From: Sclerotiophoma versabilis
Taxonomy: Eukaryota; Ascomycota; Dothideomycetes; Pleosporales; Didymellaceae
DNA length: 64,000 bases
Direction of reading: 5' to 3'
NCBI GenBank assembly: GCA_012274445.1
Contig: JAAROD010000090.1
Location: forward strand, 1,153,709 to 1,217,708
Part shown: piece by piece, positions 49,632-63,258 of the stretch
How the letters are laid out: every line of letters starts with the position of its first letter
How positions within the stretch are numbered: position 1 is the stretch's first letter
Made by a program: the position numbers and the translations under genes
Notes under the pieces: generated by a model
The model's input: the letters and a program-made list of their open reading frames with translations, nothing else
The model's database searches: none
Told to the model about the DNA's origin: nothing

Positions 49632-52217
49632 TTGAATAACTTAAAGCTGTTAGGGTATTTAGACTTTAAAATAGCTACGAGTGATACACATCTCCATTCA
49701 CCCTTCAGTTTCACCTATTTCCACCTACACCTCCATTCTAAACAACGCATTACTGTAATTTAAAAAATAAAGTATATCTATACTCTTCTTGCCCTTCTTC
49801 TATACGTTGAAATTATCTAATAATTACATATAATTAAGCTAACATTATAAAAGATTAGTTTTTGCTAAAGGTTACTCAGCATATGCTTGCTAAAAAACAA
49901 GTAATAGTGCTGTCTTACTTAACTCTGTTACTCAGGCCTGCTGCCCTAGTAGTCCTAGCAGAGTTTTTGCTAGTATGCACTTTTAGAATACCTTTAATGC
50001 TTTAGGCTAAAGTAATAACCTTTAACAGTCCCGGGCACCGGACTTAATAGAGTTGAATTTCTAGGAAACTATATCAGTTTACTAGCTTGCATTCTTAAGG
50101 TTACAGCTAATAATATTCTAGTGCTTTCTACTAGCAAACACTAATAAATTACTTAATAGAGATTTATTTTATAACTACTATATAAGTAAAAAAGCTAGAG
50201 ACTTAGCATGCGTTAATATACTTAGATAATGTGCTAGTGTACAGAGTGTAACCTGAGTGCATGCAGTCTAGTCTGTGCCTAACTTAGACTTTAGTAGTTA
50301 TAAGATAGACTTTAACACTATTTTTTTAAGAGTCTTATAGCGTTTGCTTATAGTAAGTGTATAGCTATTCTATATATAAGGCAGTTATAACAGCTATAAT
50401 AGATACTATACCCTATATCTTTGATTTATAACAAACTTTAACACTATAATACTAATAGCACGCAACTAATCCTACTCTAGTATCTTAAATAGTCTAACAG
50501 CAATTTGGCTTCTAATTTTAGGGGCTTATAACACTGTTTCCAGATACTTACTTACTGTAAAACGCCTCTAATTATGTAGGCTGTAGCCTAAGCAGAAATA
50601 TCTTTAGCTTTCCTACCTTAGCTAGCGTTAGAGTTAAATAGGTCTAAGAGCTAATTTAATTTTTAGTTAGGAACGCTGCAGCACGCCTGCAACCTAACTT
50701 ACTCTTCTAAACACTATAAATAAATACTAATCTAGTCTAATATTGTCCTATAAGCGGAGTATAAAAGGCTCCTTACTATCTAGAGTAATATAAACAAGAG
50801 CGTTGTCCTTCTTTTCTTAGTATTATTATTTAAACTTAAATTCTCGCAGTAATATTCTATCCTCTCTTTATACCTTATCTTAGATACATAGCTATAGACG
50901 CATGCTCTGTGTTTACTTGCTCTGCGTGTGTTATAGGCTATTTAACAACGTTTACTAGTTAAGAGTTTCTCTAATAACAGAAATTATAGTAGGTTTAATA
51001 TAGATAATAGTATAGATTAGAATATAGATCTAATAGATTTAAAATAATTTGCTAATAATAATAATAAAAATAAGAAGGATAAAGCATAGCTCTTCTCTAA
51101 TAAGAATTAGCTCCTAAAGTATTACTCTTTATAGCTAGAGATCTTTAATAAATAAGAGTATTAAAAAGAATACTATTAAAATAGTAGTACTTGCTTACGT
51201 AGTTAGATAGAAGATTAGTAGAATTAGTACGTCTTTTATTCTATTTAAAGCTTGCGCTAGAATGTATATACTAAGTCTAGTATAGATACTAAAGGTACCT
51301 TTAGAAAGATTACTATTATACCTATGCAAATGTATTTAATACTACTCTATATATATTGTTTAACTAGCTACTTAGCTATTAGCAGAGGAAAGATAGAAGA
51401 AAATATTAAGAAACTAAGCTTACTAGATCTCTAGATATAGATTAGAAGGTTTTCTGCCTATTATATATAGAAGCAGCTAGAGTAAAACTAGATTAAAAAA
51501 TAAACTAAAGTATATAAGAAATATAATAAGTAAGCTAAGTTTTAATTCTATCTAAGTATTAATAATAAGCCTATAGAACTATACTCTAGTTTTAAAGAGC
51601 TTATAGAACTATACTTAGGTAATTAATAGTATTTAATTAGTACTATCTAATCTATATTTAGAATCTTAATTATTTATAATAAGAATTTAGAAATTATATA
51701 TTCTTACTTAATAATCTTATAAGCTATATAGAAGTAGCTAAGTTATATAGCTTTATTAAGTAAGGTTTTAAGCTACTATAGTACTACTTAGTATTTAGGT
51801 ACTAGAGTAACCTAATTAGTATATTAAAGTAAGAAAGCTCTATAGTAGTAATCTATATTTTTTATTATATAATATACTTTCTAGATATTTATACCTAGCT
51901 GTACCTAATTAAAGAGTACTTATTAATATATATAAAGGCTTAATCTAAGACTATATCTTTTAACTCTTAGCTTTTTTAAGTATCTAGCTCTTACTCTAGA
52001 GGCTTTAGAGTAAAAATAAATTCTAATATAACCTAAACTTAACTAGTAAGTACTCTATAAGTATTCTATTACCTAATAGCTTACTTATTATATAGTTTAT
52101 CTTCTTTTAAGTATTTAGTAAGATACTAAAATACTTATATAGCTATATTAGGTAGGTACTTAGGCTAAGTAACTATTATTAGCTCTAGGTATAATTTAAA
52201 ATAGTAAAAGTAAGTAT
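49632..52217. other. Moderately to strongly RIP-degraded DNA, unclassified
   Basis: CpA/TpG decline gradually from about 49760 to about 51000. Around 49900-50060 some GC-rich patches survive (CAGGCCTGCTGCCC, CCCGGGCACCGG). The plus strand from about 50985 to 52190 can be read as a degenerate protein, Asn/Lys-rich at first (NNNNKNKKDK), but I recognise no domain. No terminal repeats found. Probably an unidentified transposon. Confidence 0.4.
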
Positions 52218-54525
52218 TTAAGTAGTATATAGTAGACTATCTAGCTTAAGAGTTAGAGATTAAGATTCTAAAGATAAACTTAATTAACTAAGTTAAATAT
52301 AAACTATAAAGGTTATATTCCTACTAATAATATACTTACTAGAAGATAATACTTATTAATAAGTAACTAGAGTTAGTCTAATATAATATATAGTATTACT
52401 TATTAATAAGTAATAATATAAAATACTTATTAATAAGTAGGTTATATATATTATACTTATTAATAAGTATATTACGTAACTATTTAAAGAGAAATTATTT
52501 CTAACTCTGCTCTTAGCTTATAGGTAAGAGCTCTAGTTAGCTACTTAATTACTATACTAATTTATCTGCATAGAATTATAATACTATTCTTCTTCTTATT
52601 TAGCTTTATTCTTAAACTATATAACTAGAATCTAAGCTTATATAAAACTAAGCTTATTTATATATCTAGTTACTAGTATATTAAGATAAATTCTTATACC
52701 TATAACTTTTACCTTAGTTTAGAGATTTATTAAGCTAATACTCTTACTAAAGTTCTCTATAACTATTATTTCTTTAAAGGCTATAAATACTATATTATAC
52801 TAAATACTATAAAGTATCTAAAGTATACTAAGTATATAAAGGCTAGAAAGCCTTATATTAATATATTATAGAAGTTACTAGATTATACTAATAAAGAGTA
52901 TAAAAAAAGAGTAAAAGAAGATAAGACTTTATTAGTAACTATTATTTTACAGTTATTATAAAATAAAAAGATTCTAAAATAAGCTAAAAATTATATATAG
53001 TATAAGGTACTAATATACTTTATAGGCAAGCAGTATATATAGGTAAGTAGTATGCTTTTACTAAGACTATACTAAAACCTACTCTATTATAGCCTATAAT
53101 AACCTACTCTAACACTGTTTAGGCTAGAATAACCTGTAATATTACTTAGAGACCTCTTCTACTTTATTCTTATATATTTACGTATTATGCCTAGTTTCTT
53201 TATACTGTCTATAGTATTATTAGAAGGATTTAGCCTCTTTAGCATATACTTTCTTCTTCTACTTCTTACTATTACTATATACTCTAAACTTCTTATAAGT
53301 AGTTATCTACTAGCTCTCTTTAACTATAAAGGTCTCTTCTACCTTAATTTACTTTTTTTTATATAATTTCTAGTATAAGGTAGCCTTATTTACTACTTAA
53401 AGCTTAGTAATCTTCTATTATACTAATACTAGCTTATATATAATTATTACTATTTTCTTTAAAACCTTCTTAAAAGCCTTAACTATAGAGGTAGGTAAGC
53501 TATCTATATACCTCTAAATTCTTATCTTTATAAGTATTAATTATAACCTAAGTTCTAGAGTATTACTAGAGGTCTATAACTACTAGAGTATATTATTAAT
53601 AGAGAGTTATAGTAATAGAGTGCGCAGCTTAATATTAAGAGTTAATATAACCTATTTAAGGTTAAATAGAACTAGTCTAGCCTCTTAGAACTCTTCTTAG
53701 ATATTACTAGAAGTAAATAAAGCCTTAAAGGCTGCTATAAAGTATAGTAGGAACTTAACCTTTATAATATAGTTAATCTAATTATAGATAAGGTTTTTAG
53801 CTTAGTGCCTATACGCCTTCTTTAAAGAGATAAAATAACCTATATTAAGAGGCTATAGAAGGTATAATAAGTAAGAAGGTATATAGGTAGTAATAATCTT
53901 ATTATCTTTATAGTATTACTATAATATAAGTAAGTTATAGCTCTTATAGCTATTAATAACTAGTTAATAGTAGGCACTAATAGTATACTTCTTTATATAT
54001 ATATTAAAAAGCTTTAGCTAGTTTAGGCTAAGCTTATTAGTAGTCTAGCTATTATTTAAGACTCTAATTTTCTAATTATATAGTAGGTCCTTCTCTTTAT
54101 ACTAGAAAGAGAGGTAGTAGTATACTTTAAAGATAATAAAGAGTAGAATAGCCTAACCTTTAGCATTAACGCTTTATATAGCTATTATCTACTCTTTATT
54201 ACCTAGCTAGACTACCTTTAGCTATTCTTATTACTTTAAAGCTATAATAACTACTTCTATTAATATAATACCTATTATAAAGCTAGCCTTATTAAAGTTA
54301 TAGGTATTGTTATTCTAAATACTATACTTAGCTTTAATATTAGCTACTAGGCTAAAGTAGCTCTAGATTACCTTAGAATTCTTATAAAGGACTTTCTTAT
54401 AGTTATACTTTTAATTAAACTTTATTATAAGCTCTAGTTAGTGCTAAATAAATATACTAGACTAGTTTATACTAATATAGCCTAGACTATACTTAGTATA
54501 TAAAGAATTAGCTATATTAGCTATA

Positions 54526-54794
54526 TATTATATAATTAAGCTGCTTAGTTAGTTATATAGAAATTAATTAGCCTAGAGAATTAGCTATAAGCTGCTCTAG
54601 AGCTAACTAGAAGCTTATTATATTAGTATAATAGTAATAAGCAACTCTAATAGTAAGCAGAAGCTTACTTTAGATAGGTTATATAACCTATACAGATTTC
54701 CTATATATATAATAGACAGCTTTTATCTAATCTTAGATAGGCACTAATTAAATACTATTAATTACCTAAGTATAGTTCTTTAAGCTTAATTATA
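54526..54794 (+). repeat. 5' LTR of Copia (269 bp)
   Basis: Same length and ends as 61804-62072, with few differences, mainly C/T or G/A. Preceded by CTATA. Confidence 0.88.
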
Positions 54795-54899
54795 GTTATA
54801 AGCCTAGCTTTCTAAGAATAGTAGATCTTTCTGTATACTTAGCTAAATAGAGCTTATTAAATACAGCTTAACTACTCTAATTAAACCTAAATTCTTAGT

Positions 54900-57800
54900 A
54901 ACTATAAATTACTACTATAAGTAAGCTAGTTAACTATAGCTTATAAGCTTAATTACTAATCTCTATAGGCACCTTCTAACTAAAGTCTTAAACTAACTAG
55001 CCTAATTAGTATATATAGCTTATATAGCATACTAAGCTATATAATATATAGAATTTAGTTAACCTAAATACTCTAAATACTTCTAGTATATATAAGAAAG
55101 CTTCTTAGCTACTACTAGGTAGCTTAGGGGATTTCTTTAGAGCTTCTAAATAACTAGTAGGAAGCTTAATATTTAATAAGAGGCCTCTAGTATACTTAAC
55201 CTAAAGTTAATTAATATAGCTAATTAATACGCGCACGCCTTATAGTACTCTAACTCTATTAAGTACTAAAGTATATAACTAGAAGCTTACTAAGTATAAG
55301 ATTAAATTAAGTAAGTAGGCAGCTAGAGCTAAGCACCTTTAGAAGCTATAGAACTAGGTTAATACTACTATATCTCTATTAATTATATTACTAGTAATAG
55401 TGCGGCTTATTTTAGGTAATAGTATAACCTTATAATTACTTATCTAGGCCCTAAGAAAGAAGCTTACTTCTACCTTACTTAGTACTAAGAACTAAGTATA
55501 AGCTAAGTATAGAGCTTACTTTAGAGCTACTAAGTAGAGATAAGCTGCTCTATAAGACTAGTACTAGAAGTAGTTATATCTCTATATAAAAGCTAAGGCT
55601 TATAAGCTTATAGAGGTTAATAGAGAGCTTACTGTCTAAGACTTCTTAGATATATTAAGCTATAAGATTACTTCTAAATAGGCCTATACTATACACTAAA
55701 GAATTATTTTAGATACTATTCTAGGGCTTAAAATGCTTACTTTAGACTAAGTAAGTAGGGTCTTTAGTAGCCTAATATATAAGTATATAATAAGAGTAGA
55801 GAAGAATACTTCTAGTATATTTACTACCTTTAGTAACTACTTAGATATTACCTAAAGCGCTTCTGCTAGTAACTCTAACTACTTAGCTATAGGTAATAGC
55901 TATAAATGCCTCTATAAGAAGAAAGAGAACACCTATAAGTAGAAGGTAACTAAATACTAAGTACTAGAAATAGTAGTAAGAGGCTTATCTATACCTTCTT
56001 ACTATCTTAAGAAATTATACTGCTAGAATATACTTTAGAAGCTTAACTTTAATAACTTTAAAGACCTAAAGAAGTTAATTAAGTAACTTAGCTAGTATAT
56101 ATAAGCTTCTTACACTATTATAGTAGGTAGTATACCTTAACCTATAAGCAGAGTACTTAAAGCTAAGTTTCTAAGTAATATCTAAGTAGCTCTTATTAAC
56201 CTAAAGATAATAATAAGACTTCTAATAAACTTAAGAGTAGAGGAGAAGCTAGAGGTCTATAACCTTATAGACTTTAATACCTATCCTCTATTAAAAAGTA
56301 TAGTTTTAGATAATAGAGCTACTACTTACCTAGTTAATAGTGTAGATAAGCTTATACTAGGCACCTTTATACTAGCTACCTTAATAGATATAGTAGAAGT
56401 AGGTACCTAAGTATTCTCTATTATAGGCTAAAGAGCTTATTTATTTAAGAATACCTTCTATAGAAGGCGCAGCCTAAATATAAAGAACCTACTTCTTTAG
56501 AATATTATTATAGTAGAAGAATTCTATATTAATATAATCTTAGAAGCTTAATTATAGAAAAAAGAGGTATAGTATCTAGGCCTTAATAGTACTCTCTAAG
56601 TTAGTTATATTAAAGATCTAAATAGAAGTATTGTATATACTACTCTACAGTATACTTATAACCTTACTTTCTTTAAATATAAGCTACTATTATACTACTT
56701 TCTAAGCCTATTAAATATAGTAATAATAAAATACTTATATAACTTATATTCTAGAAGCTTAATAGAGTAGCTATAGCATACCTAAGTAGGATATCTAGGC
56801 CTAGAAGCTCTTTAAGCACTTATATAGCGCATATATAGTATATATATAAGTAGAATACTCTAAAAGAACTATAAGGTGTTTATAACTATATATACTAAGT
56901 AGGTTATTTTACGCAGACCTTATAAGAAGCCTGCTTAGCTATTCTAGAGAATTAGATAGGACCTATTTAATATACCTCTAGGCAGAGGTAGTAAACTATA
57001 GATACTTTTAATTAAGAAGTACTATAGTAGAAAGCTCTTTATATATATACTATAAGAAAAGACTTAGATTAAGATTTTATATATTCTAACTAATTTCTTA
57101 AGCTAAGTAGCTACCTAGTATAAGCTCTGTATCTATAAAATAAGCTAGAATAATAATACTACTACCTTACTATAGTAAGAAAGCTTCTTATATAAATACT
57201 AGGCGCTTAAAGTAGAAATTAATATTAAATAGGTTCTACTATATATATATAAGCTAAATAGAGCTACTAAAAGAAAGAGCTAAAAGATTATTACTAAGTC
57301 TATTAAGATAAGAAGTAGCTTAAACTTACCTAAGAAGCTTTAGCCTAAGGTAGTTATAGTAGCAGCCTAGCTCTATAATATAAGCCTATTATATATAAAT
57401 AAGCTTTAGAGTCTAAATAAGTAGCTTAACTAGTAGTTTATATAATACTTCTACTAGTACTAACCTAAGCAGGTAAGAGTAGTTATAGCTAATCTAAGAC
57501 CTAATTAGAGCAGGATATATATATATAGCTGCTGTGCCTACCCCTTAAATAGAGAATAAGTAGCTAGGTATAATTAGAGAAGCTTTAAAGTTACTCTAAG
57601 AGGCTATATTAGGTATTTAGTAGGCTACTAAGCTACTAATATCTATAGAATATAGGTACTTTAACTTAACTAGGTAATTATAATATATAATATAACCTTT
57701 AATAAGAAGCTCTTTTATAGCAGAGATAAGTTAGATACTATTCTAGTATTAGAAGTAACTACTATAATTAAAATACTCTATAAACCTAGTAAAATTATAT

Positions 57801-60130
57801 ATATAGAAAACATAATTAAGCTTTCTATTATAGAGAGAGAAGATCTATTACTTAACTTACCTACTAAGTAATAGCTTAGAGGTAAACCTCTAGAAGGAAG
57901 TTAGTTACTAGAAGGCTAGTCTAGTACTAATTAAGCTCTTAAAGATAAGACTACGTAATTAGTTAGCTTAGCTAGTAAACTAATAGAGATTTGCGTAGAG
58001 TAATAAGATATAGGTCTACTCTTACCTAATCCTATACCTAAGCCTAATAATAAGTAGCTTAGTAATAATCTAGAGGCTCTTTATATAGAGACTCTATCTA
58101 GTAACTTATAGAAAGTATACTCTACTATTAAAGAAGAGAGCTTACTAGTAGGTATTAAGAATTATAATAATCTACCTATTAGACCTAGCTCTCTAATTAT
58201 TCTTATACTATCTTAGCAGGTAATAGAAGTAGAATAACTAAGTATAAGAAGTGTAGAAAGGTGCAGGGGTATAGGCACAGCTATTAGGTTAAGCTGTTAG
58301 CTCTATAACTAATAGCGTAATAAGCTTAGAAAAGATAATAAAAAGGCTAATAAAGTAGGCCTATATACTATAATTAGCTTAATTTAATTAGTAAAGTATT
58401 TATAAATACTTAAACCTCTATTTAAGTATGTAGAAAGGTATAGAGAGCTTAGAAGAGACCTAATTACTATATATATAGTTATTAATACCTTAGCTCTATA
58501 GGCTAAGAGATTAGTTACTTAAATTAAGTAGTGTATATACTATAATAAGCTCTCTCTACTTTCTAATAAATAGAAAGAGCTTATATACTACCTACTAGGC
58601 GCTTTATTTTACTAGGTATATAAGAAAAAGATATTAATACTTATTAAAAAGTATATATAGAAAGAAATTAACTAACTAAGTAGCTTAGATAGGCCTTTAC
58701 TGCTTAAATAGGTCTTTATATATAAGTTTAACTAAGATAAATACTTTATAAAATATAAAGCTAAAATTTATATATATAAAGACCTAAAGGCTAAGAATTT
58801 AATTAAGTTAACCTATGCTATAATACTTACTACGTAATCTTTTTATACTATAGTAGTAATAGCTGTATAGTTTAACCTTAAACTATATTAGTATAATATA
58901 GTAGGCGTATTTCTTAATATAAGCTACTAGAACTAGCCTTAGGTACTTTATAAGCTACCTAATAGGTTTAAGAAATCTAATTAAGTAGTCTACTTACTAT
59001 AAGCTCTATATAGACTATATAATTTACTAGTCTTATAGTATAAGAAGCTATATAGTATACTCTAGGTGCTTAGTTTAAAGTTATTAAAGAAAGAGCCTTA
59101 CCTCTTCTTTAATAATAAGTAGAAAATAGTTCTACTTTTCTATATAGATAATATTCTTTTAGTATATTATAGAGATAATTAAGCTGCTATAGAGTAGCTA
59201 ATAAGCTTACTTATAGGTAAATATTAGATTAAAGATTATAGAGCTGCTAAATAGTTTCTTAGAGTTTAAATTATCTAGAATTAAGCTGCTTATACTATTA
59301 TACTTATGTATAACTTCTATATTAAGAAGCTTACTTCTAAATTTAAGGTTATAGATAAGAGGTTACTTCTAAGTACTCTCTTTTTAATAACTAAGCTCCT
59401 AAGGTATAAGAGAGAAGCTTTAAAATAGAAGATTAAAGCCTATTAGGAGCGTGTTAGGTCTATTCTATACACAGCTATTATAATCTGTCTAGATATAGCT
59501 TATGCTATATCTTAACTATTCTATTATCTAACTAACCTAAGAGCTGCTTACTTTAAGGTAGTAGCTTAGGTTCTTAGCTACTTATATAGGACTAAGTACC
59601 TAGGTATAAAGTATAGAGCTTATTCTAGAAGCTAGTTACTTATATATAGTAATACCTTATTTACTAATAATAGTTTAACCTATTAATCTTCTTAGAGCTA
59701 TATTATATAGCTTTTTAGAGGTCTAATTATATAGAAGATAGCCTAATAAGCTATAGTAACTACTTTAACTATAGAGGCAGAATTACTAGCTTTAGAGTAT
59801 ATAGCTAAAGAGAGCGTAGCTCTAAAATAATTTCTTTATAAACTATAACTTAACTTAGGTATAGTATAGGAGATTTTTTATAATAACTAGCAGACTATTT
59901 AGCTAGTAGTTAAAGAGAGTAAGTAACTTACTACCTAGCTACGCTATATAGATATATAAAATATATAGTTAAAATAAGAATATACTAAGAGTACCTTTAT
60001 TATTACCTATATAAAGACTAATAAAATACTAGTAGATAGGCTTATAAAAGCACTGCCTAGGTAAGCTTATAAGCGCTTTTTAGACTATCTTAACCTATTT
60101 AATATCTACTTAGATATAAATAGAGAGTAG
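54900..60130 (+). pseudogene. Copia gag-pol, RIP-inactivated
   Basis: The order visible on the plus strand is gag, integrase, reverse transcriptase, RNase H, as in Copia. Integrase: near 56960-57060 ILLIKKYYSRKLFIYIL (LLITDDYSR expected) and near 57340-57400 LWPKVVIVAA*LYNIS. Reverse transcriptase: LFYIDNILLVYYRDN at about 59136-59180 (YVDDILL expected, one Asp now Asn). RNase H: LTIEAELLALEYIAKES near 59765-59815 (TEAEYxAL signature). The C-terminal ILVDRLIKALPR near 60030-60060 corresponds to ADxLTKALP. Stops are frequent throughout. Confidence 0.8.
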
Positions 60131-61803
60131 TATATTAATTAGATAATAGGATTAAACTAAGAAAATAAGGTAACTAATAGTAATGTTTTATAGCTAAATA
60201 AGCAGCTTAATAGGTAATAATAAGCTTATTATAAGTTAGAATAAGTTATATAAGTTATAGTCCTATAAATAAAAGCTTATTAATAGAGAAATAAAAAATT
60301 AATTCCTTAACTAACTAGAGAGGACACTCTTCTCTTTAGAGAAAAACCTAGGCTAAGCTTACTAATCTACTAGAGGCAGCTAATTAGAGCGTACTACTAG
60401 TAGCTAATAAGCTTAACCTCTAAACTACCCCTACTAGAGAATCTAGGGCCTCTATATATTAATCTTGCTATTATTAAGAAGCCTCTTTATTACCTAGTAG
60501 GTAATATACAGCTTAGTTATATACTATAAGCTTATTAGCTACTAAAGATAAATTATAAGTAGAAATAAGTTACTTATACTAGTAGTAACTCTACTATTAA
60601 GCCTAAGCTTATTATATAGCTTAACCTTAATAGGCTTAAGAAGAGTAGAACTAAAAATAAGCTATTAGACTGCTATTTATAAGCTTATTTTTAGAGATTA
60701 CCTATAGCTTATAGTATAAGTGCCTAGTAGTATAGTAAATATACCTTTTAGCCTATTAGCTGCCTAGCTAATTATAGTAAAGAGTAGCTATACTACTTAT
60801 TAGTAGTATAGCTATATAACCTCTGCAGGGGGTAGTGTAGAAAGTACTCTTCTAGTAGAAGATAGAGATAGTAGAGTTATTATTATTATTACTACTACTA
60901 GTGCTAGTACTAGTAGTAGTTATAGTAGTAGAGATAGAGTTAGAGACCCTAATAGAGCCTCTAGAGCTAGTAGAAGAAGCTTAGTTAGCTAAAGCTAAGC
61001 TAGCTAGGTAAGTAAGTAGCTTATAAGTAGTAGTAGTAGTATAGATAGAAGTAAGGTAGGTAGTAATAGTAGTAGTAGTGCGCGCTTTATACTAGGCTTT
61101 TAATTATTTCTATATAAAAGTTAGCTAAAAGTTTAAAAAGAGCTATAGAAAAGATAAAGAGAAGCTTATTTAGATGCTGCCTAACTACTAAAAGACTAAT
61201 AAATAAGTAAATAAAGTACTAATAAGTTACTTAAAATATAATTTAGGTATACTTATAGCTATTTTAGATATAGACTTAGAGATTATTAAAATAAAAGAGG
61301 GCACCTGCTTATATAGCTAATAGAGCTAGTAAAGGTTAAGCCTATAGTATATAACCTTTATTACAGACACTAGCCTCTAGCTGCTACCTAGTTAGCTATC
61401 TAAATTATTTACTATAACTCTTACTATGCTAGAAATAAGCTTAAAACTAACTATTTAGACGCTTATTTAGCTCTACTACTAAAGAAGGTACTACTAACTA
61501 AGCTTAGAAGTAACCTATACGTAATTAAGTAGCTTAGATAAGGTAAAAGACTTATAAATAAGCTACCTACTAGACTATAAGAAGCTCTTTTAGCTCTAGT
61601 ACTATAGTACTAAGGTATAGAAGGATATAAGATAAGATTAAAGAACTAGAAATATTTAAAAAGATTAACTAAAAGGTAACTTAGGTGCTTAGACTTCTGT
61701 TTAACTCTATATTTTAGACTTATACTACTAGAAAACTACTAAATAAGCTACTTAACTATAATTTAGCTACTCTCTTATTAAATTAGAAAATAACTAGAGA
61801 GTA
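60131..61803 (+). other. Extra 3' region of Copia with trinucleotide-rich tract
   Basis: Between the end of RNase H and the 3' LTR. Around 60875-61085 AGT/TAT/ACT trinucleotides are dense (TTATTATTATTATTAC, ACTACTACTAGT, AGTAGTAGTAGTAGT), encoding Ser/Thr/Val-rich or stop-rich runs depending on frame. After it, 61100-61780 can be read on the plus strand as a charged protein relic (KFKKSYRKDKEKL…) with RIP stops. Its role is unknown. It may be an additional ORF or a captured sequence. Confidence 0.45.
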
Positions 61804-62072
61804 TATTATATAATTAAGCTGCTTAGTTAGTTATATAGAGATTAATTAGCCTAGAGAATTAGCTATAAGCTACTCTAGAGCTAACTAAAAGCTTATTATA
61901 TTAGTATAATAGTAATAAGCAACTCTAATAGTAAGCAGAAGCTTACTTTAGATAGGTTATATAACCTATACAGATTTTCTATATATATAATAAATAGCTT
62001 TTATCTAATCTTAGATAGGCACTAATTAAATACTATTAATTAACTAAGTATAGTTCTTTAAGCTTAATTATA
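61804..62072 (+). repeat. 3' LTR of Copia (269 bp)
   Basis: Partner of 54526-54794. Followed by the CTATA duplication and then the interrupted transposase sequence GCTATAAGCTAAG (GCTGCAAGCTAAG in the less mutated copy at 26399). Confidence 0.88.
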
Positions 62073-63258
62073 CTATAGCTATAAGCTAAGAGAAAAATTC
62101 TTATATAACTAGCTTAAGTATATACTTAATAATTACCTACTTCTTAGTATTAGTTAGGTTCTATAACTTAGCTATAGTATTAGTATGTAATGGTTATCTA
62201 GTATATTATTTATATAGTATAGTTTTAGAGATATTATAGATAGCTATAGCGTGTTTTATAGAGAGCTTAGAGTTAATTCTAAGAGCTTAAACTATAAGCT
62301 ATATCTAAGCTTCTTTTAATATATCTAGCTAGTGCTGTTATTAAGGTATTAGTAGAGAAGTAGTGTTTTAGTATAGTCTTAGTAAAAGCGCACTACTTAC
62401 CTATATATACTACTTACCTATAAGGTATATTATATATAGTAAATAATATAGCTAAATTAGAAGTAATAGATCTTACTAAGAAGATAGATTATCTAGTAGT
62501 ATTAATAGGTATATATACCTTACCTATAATCTAGGCTACTTTTAGGCTTATTAAGAAATCTATTATAAATTCTAGTACCTTTATACTAATTAGTAGTAGT
62601 TTATAAAGTATATTAGAGGTATCTATATATTCTCTAGTTTTAGGTATTCTAACTATTTAACTATATACTAAGTACTCTTCTTAGTTCTCTAATATATTAT
62701 TATATTTTTAACTTTCTACTTATTATTACTATTAGCCTAGTAGTAGAAGTCTTTCTAGATTAGTATTCTTAGGTTAGCTAGTTCTAGTAATAAGATATAG
62801 AATACTAGATAGATCTTTATATTCTTAGGTAGCTTAAGTTAATAGTAAACTAGGCTAATTTATTTAGAAATAATAATAGTTTAATCTTAACCTTATTTAG
62901 TTTTTTTATTACTCTCTATTTTCTAAGATTTTTTATAAGAAAATAGACTCTATACCTCTCTTTTAGCTAAGGTACTATTTTTTATTTCTAGTTAATATAT
63001 TAAATAGCTTATTTCTAAGCTTATATAATATTTTTTAGTAATTTCTAGTATACTTTCTTTAGTTTAACTACTAAAGCTATTACTAATTCTGTCTAAATAG
63101 AATAATTAAGAAATTAAGTAAAGAAATTAAAGTATTTTCTATAGTTTATAAAGAATAGTATTATACCTATTACTTCTAATAACTTATTATTATTTATAAT
63201 TTATACTATAAGTAATAGTAAAACTTAGTTATCTTATTTTTAGTTACTATAGATCTTA

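Larger units (their letters stand above)
54526..62072 (+). mobile_element. Ty1/Copia retrotransposon, 7,547 bp (RIP-dead)
   Basis: The 269-bp LTRs (54526-54794, 61804-62072) start TATTATATAATTAAGCTGC (TGTT before RIP) and end TTAATTATA (…CA before RIP). The 5-bp duplication CTATA lies at 54521-54525 and 62073-62077. The element is inserted in the minus-strand transposase gene of the surrounding pogo-like element. It is long for Copia because about 1.65 kb lies between the pol end and the 3' LTR. Confidence 0.9.
53013..62430 (-). mobile_element. Pogo/Fot-like transposon, 1,866 bp after removing nested Copia
   Basis: The left TIR starts ATATACTTTATAGGCAAG; the right TIR ends …CCTATAAGGTATAT at 62430. 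TA flanks both sides. Without the Copia element and its duplication the length is 1,866 bp, identical to 24885-26750. The transposase relic runs on the minus strand: the N-terminal part at 62350-62080 (right of the Copia element), the DDE part at 54500-53100. All CpA/TpG are lost, including the right end that is spared in the 24885 copy. Confidence 0.88.
52218..63258 (-). mobile_element. Gypsy fragment (488-bp-LTR family) interrupted by a nested transposon
   Basis: The left piece, 52218-53012, holds a partial 3' LTR (to 52583, ending GAATTATAATA) with its palindromes, the purine tract (complement of 52584-52598), and 3' internal sequence. The right piece, 62431-63258, continues the same internal sequence (…TATAGTAAATAATATAGC) through the chromodomain and integrase C-terminal relics on the minus strand. 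The join across the insert matches the inner Gypsy copy around 18880-18900. Both outer ends are truncated. Confidence 0.8.

Noticed and set aside
49632..52217. Starship-type tyrosine recombinase (DUF3435) relic
   Set aside because: Considered because of the unassigned long relic, but no conserved recombinase motif could be seen.
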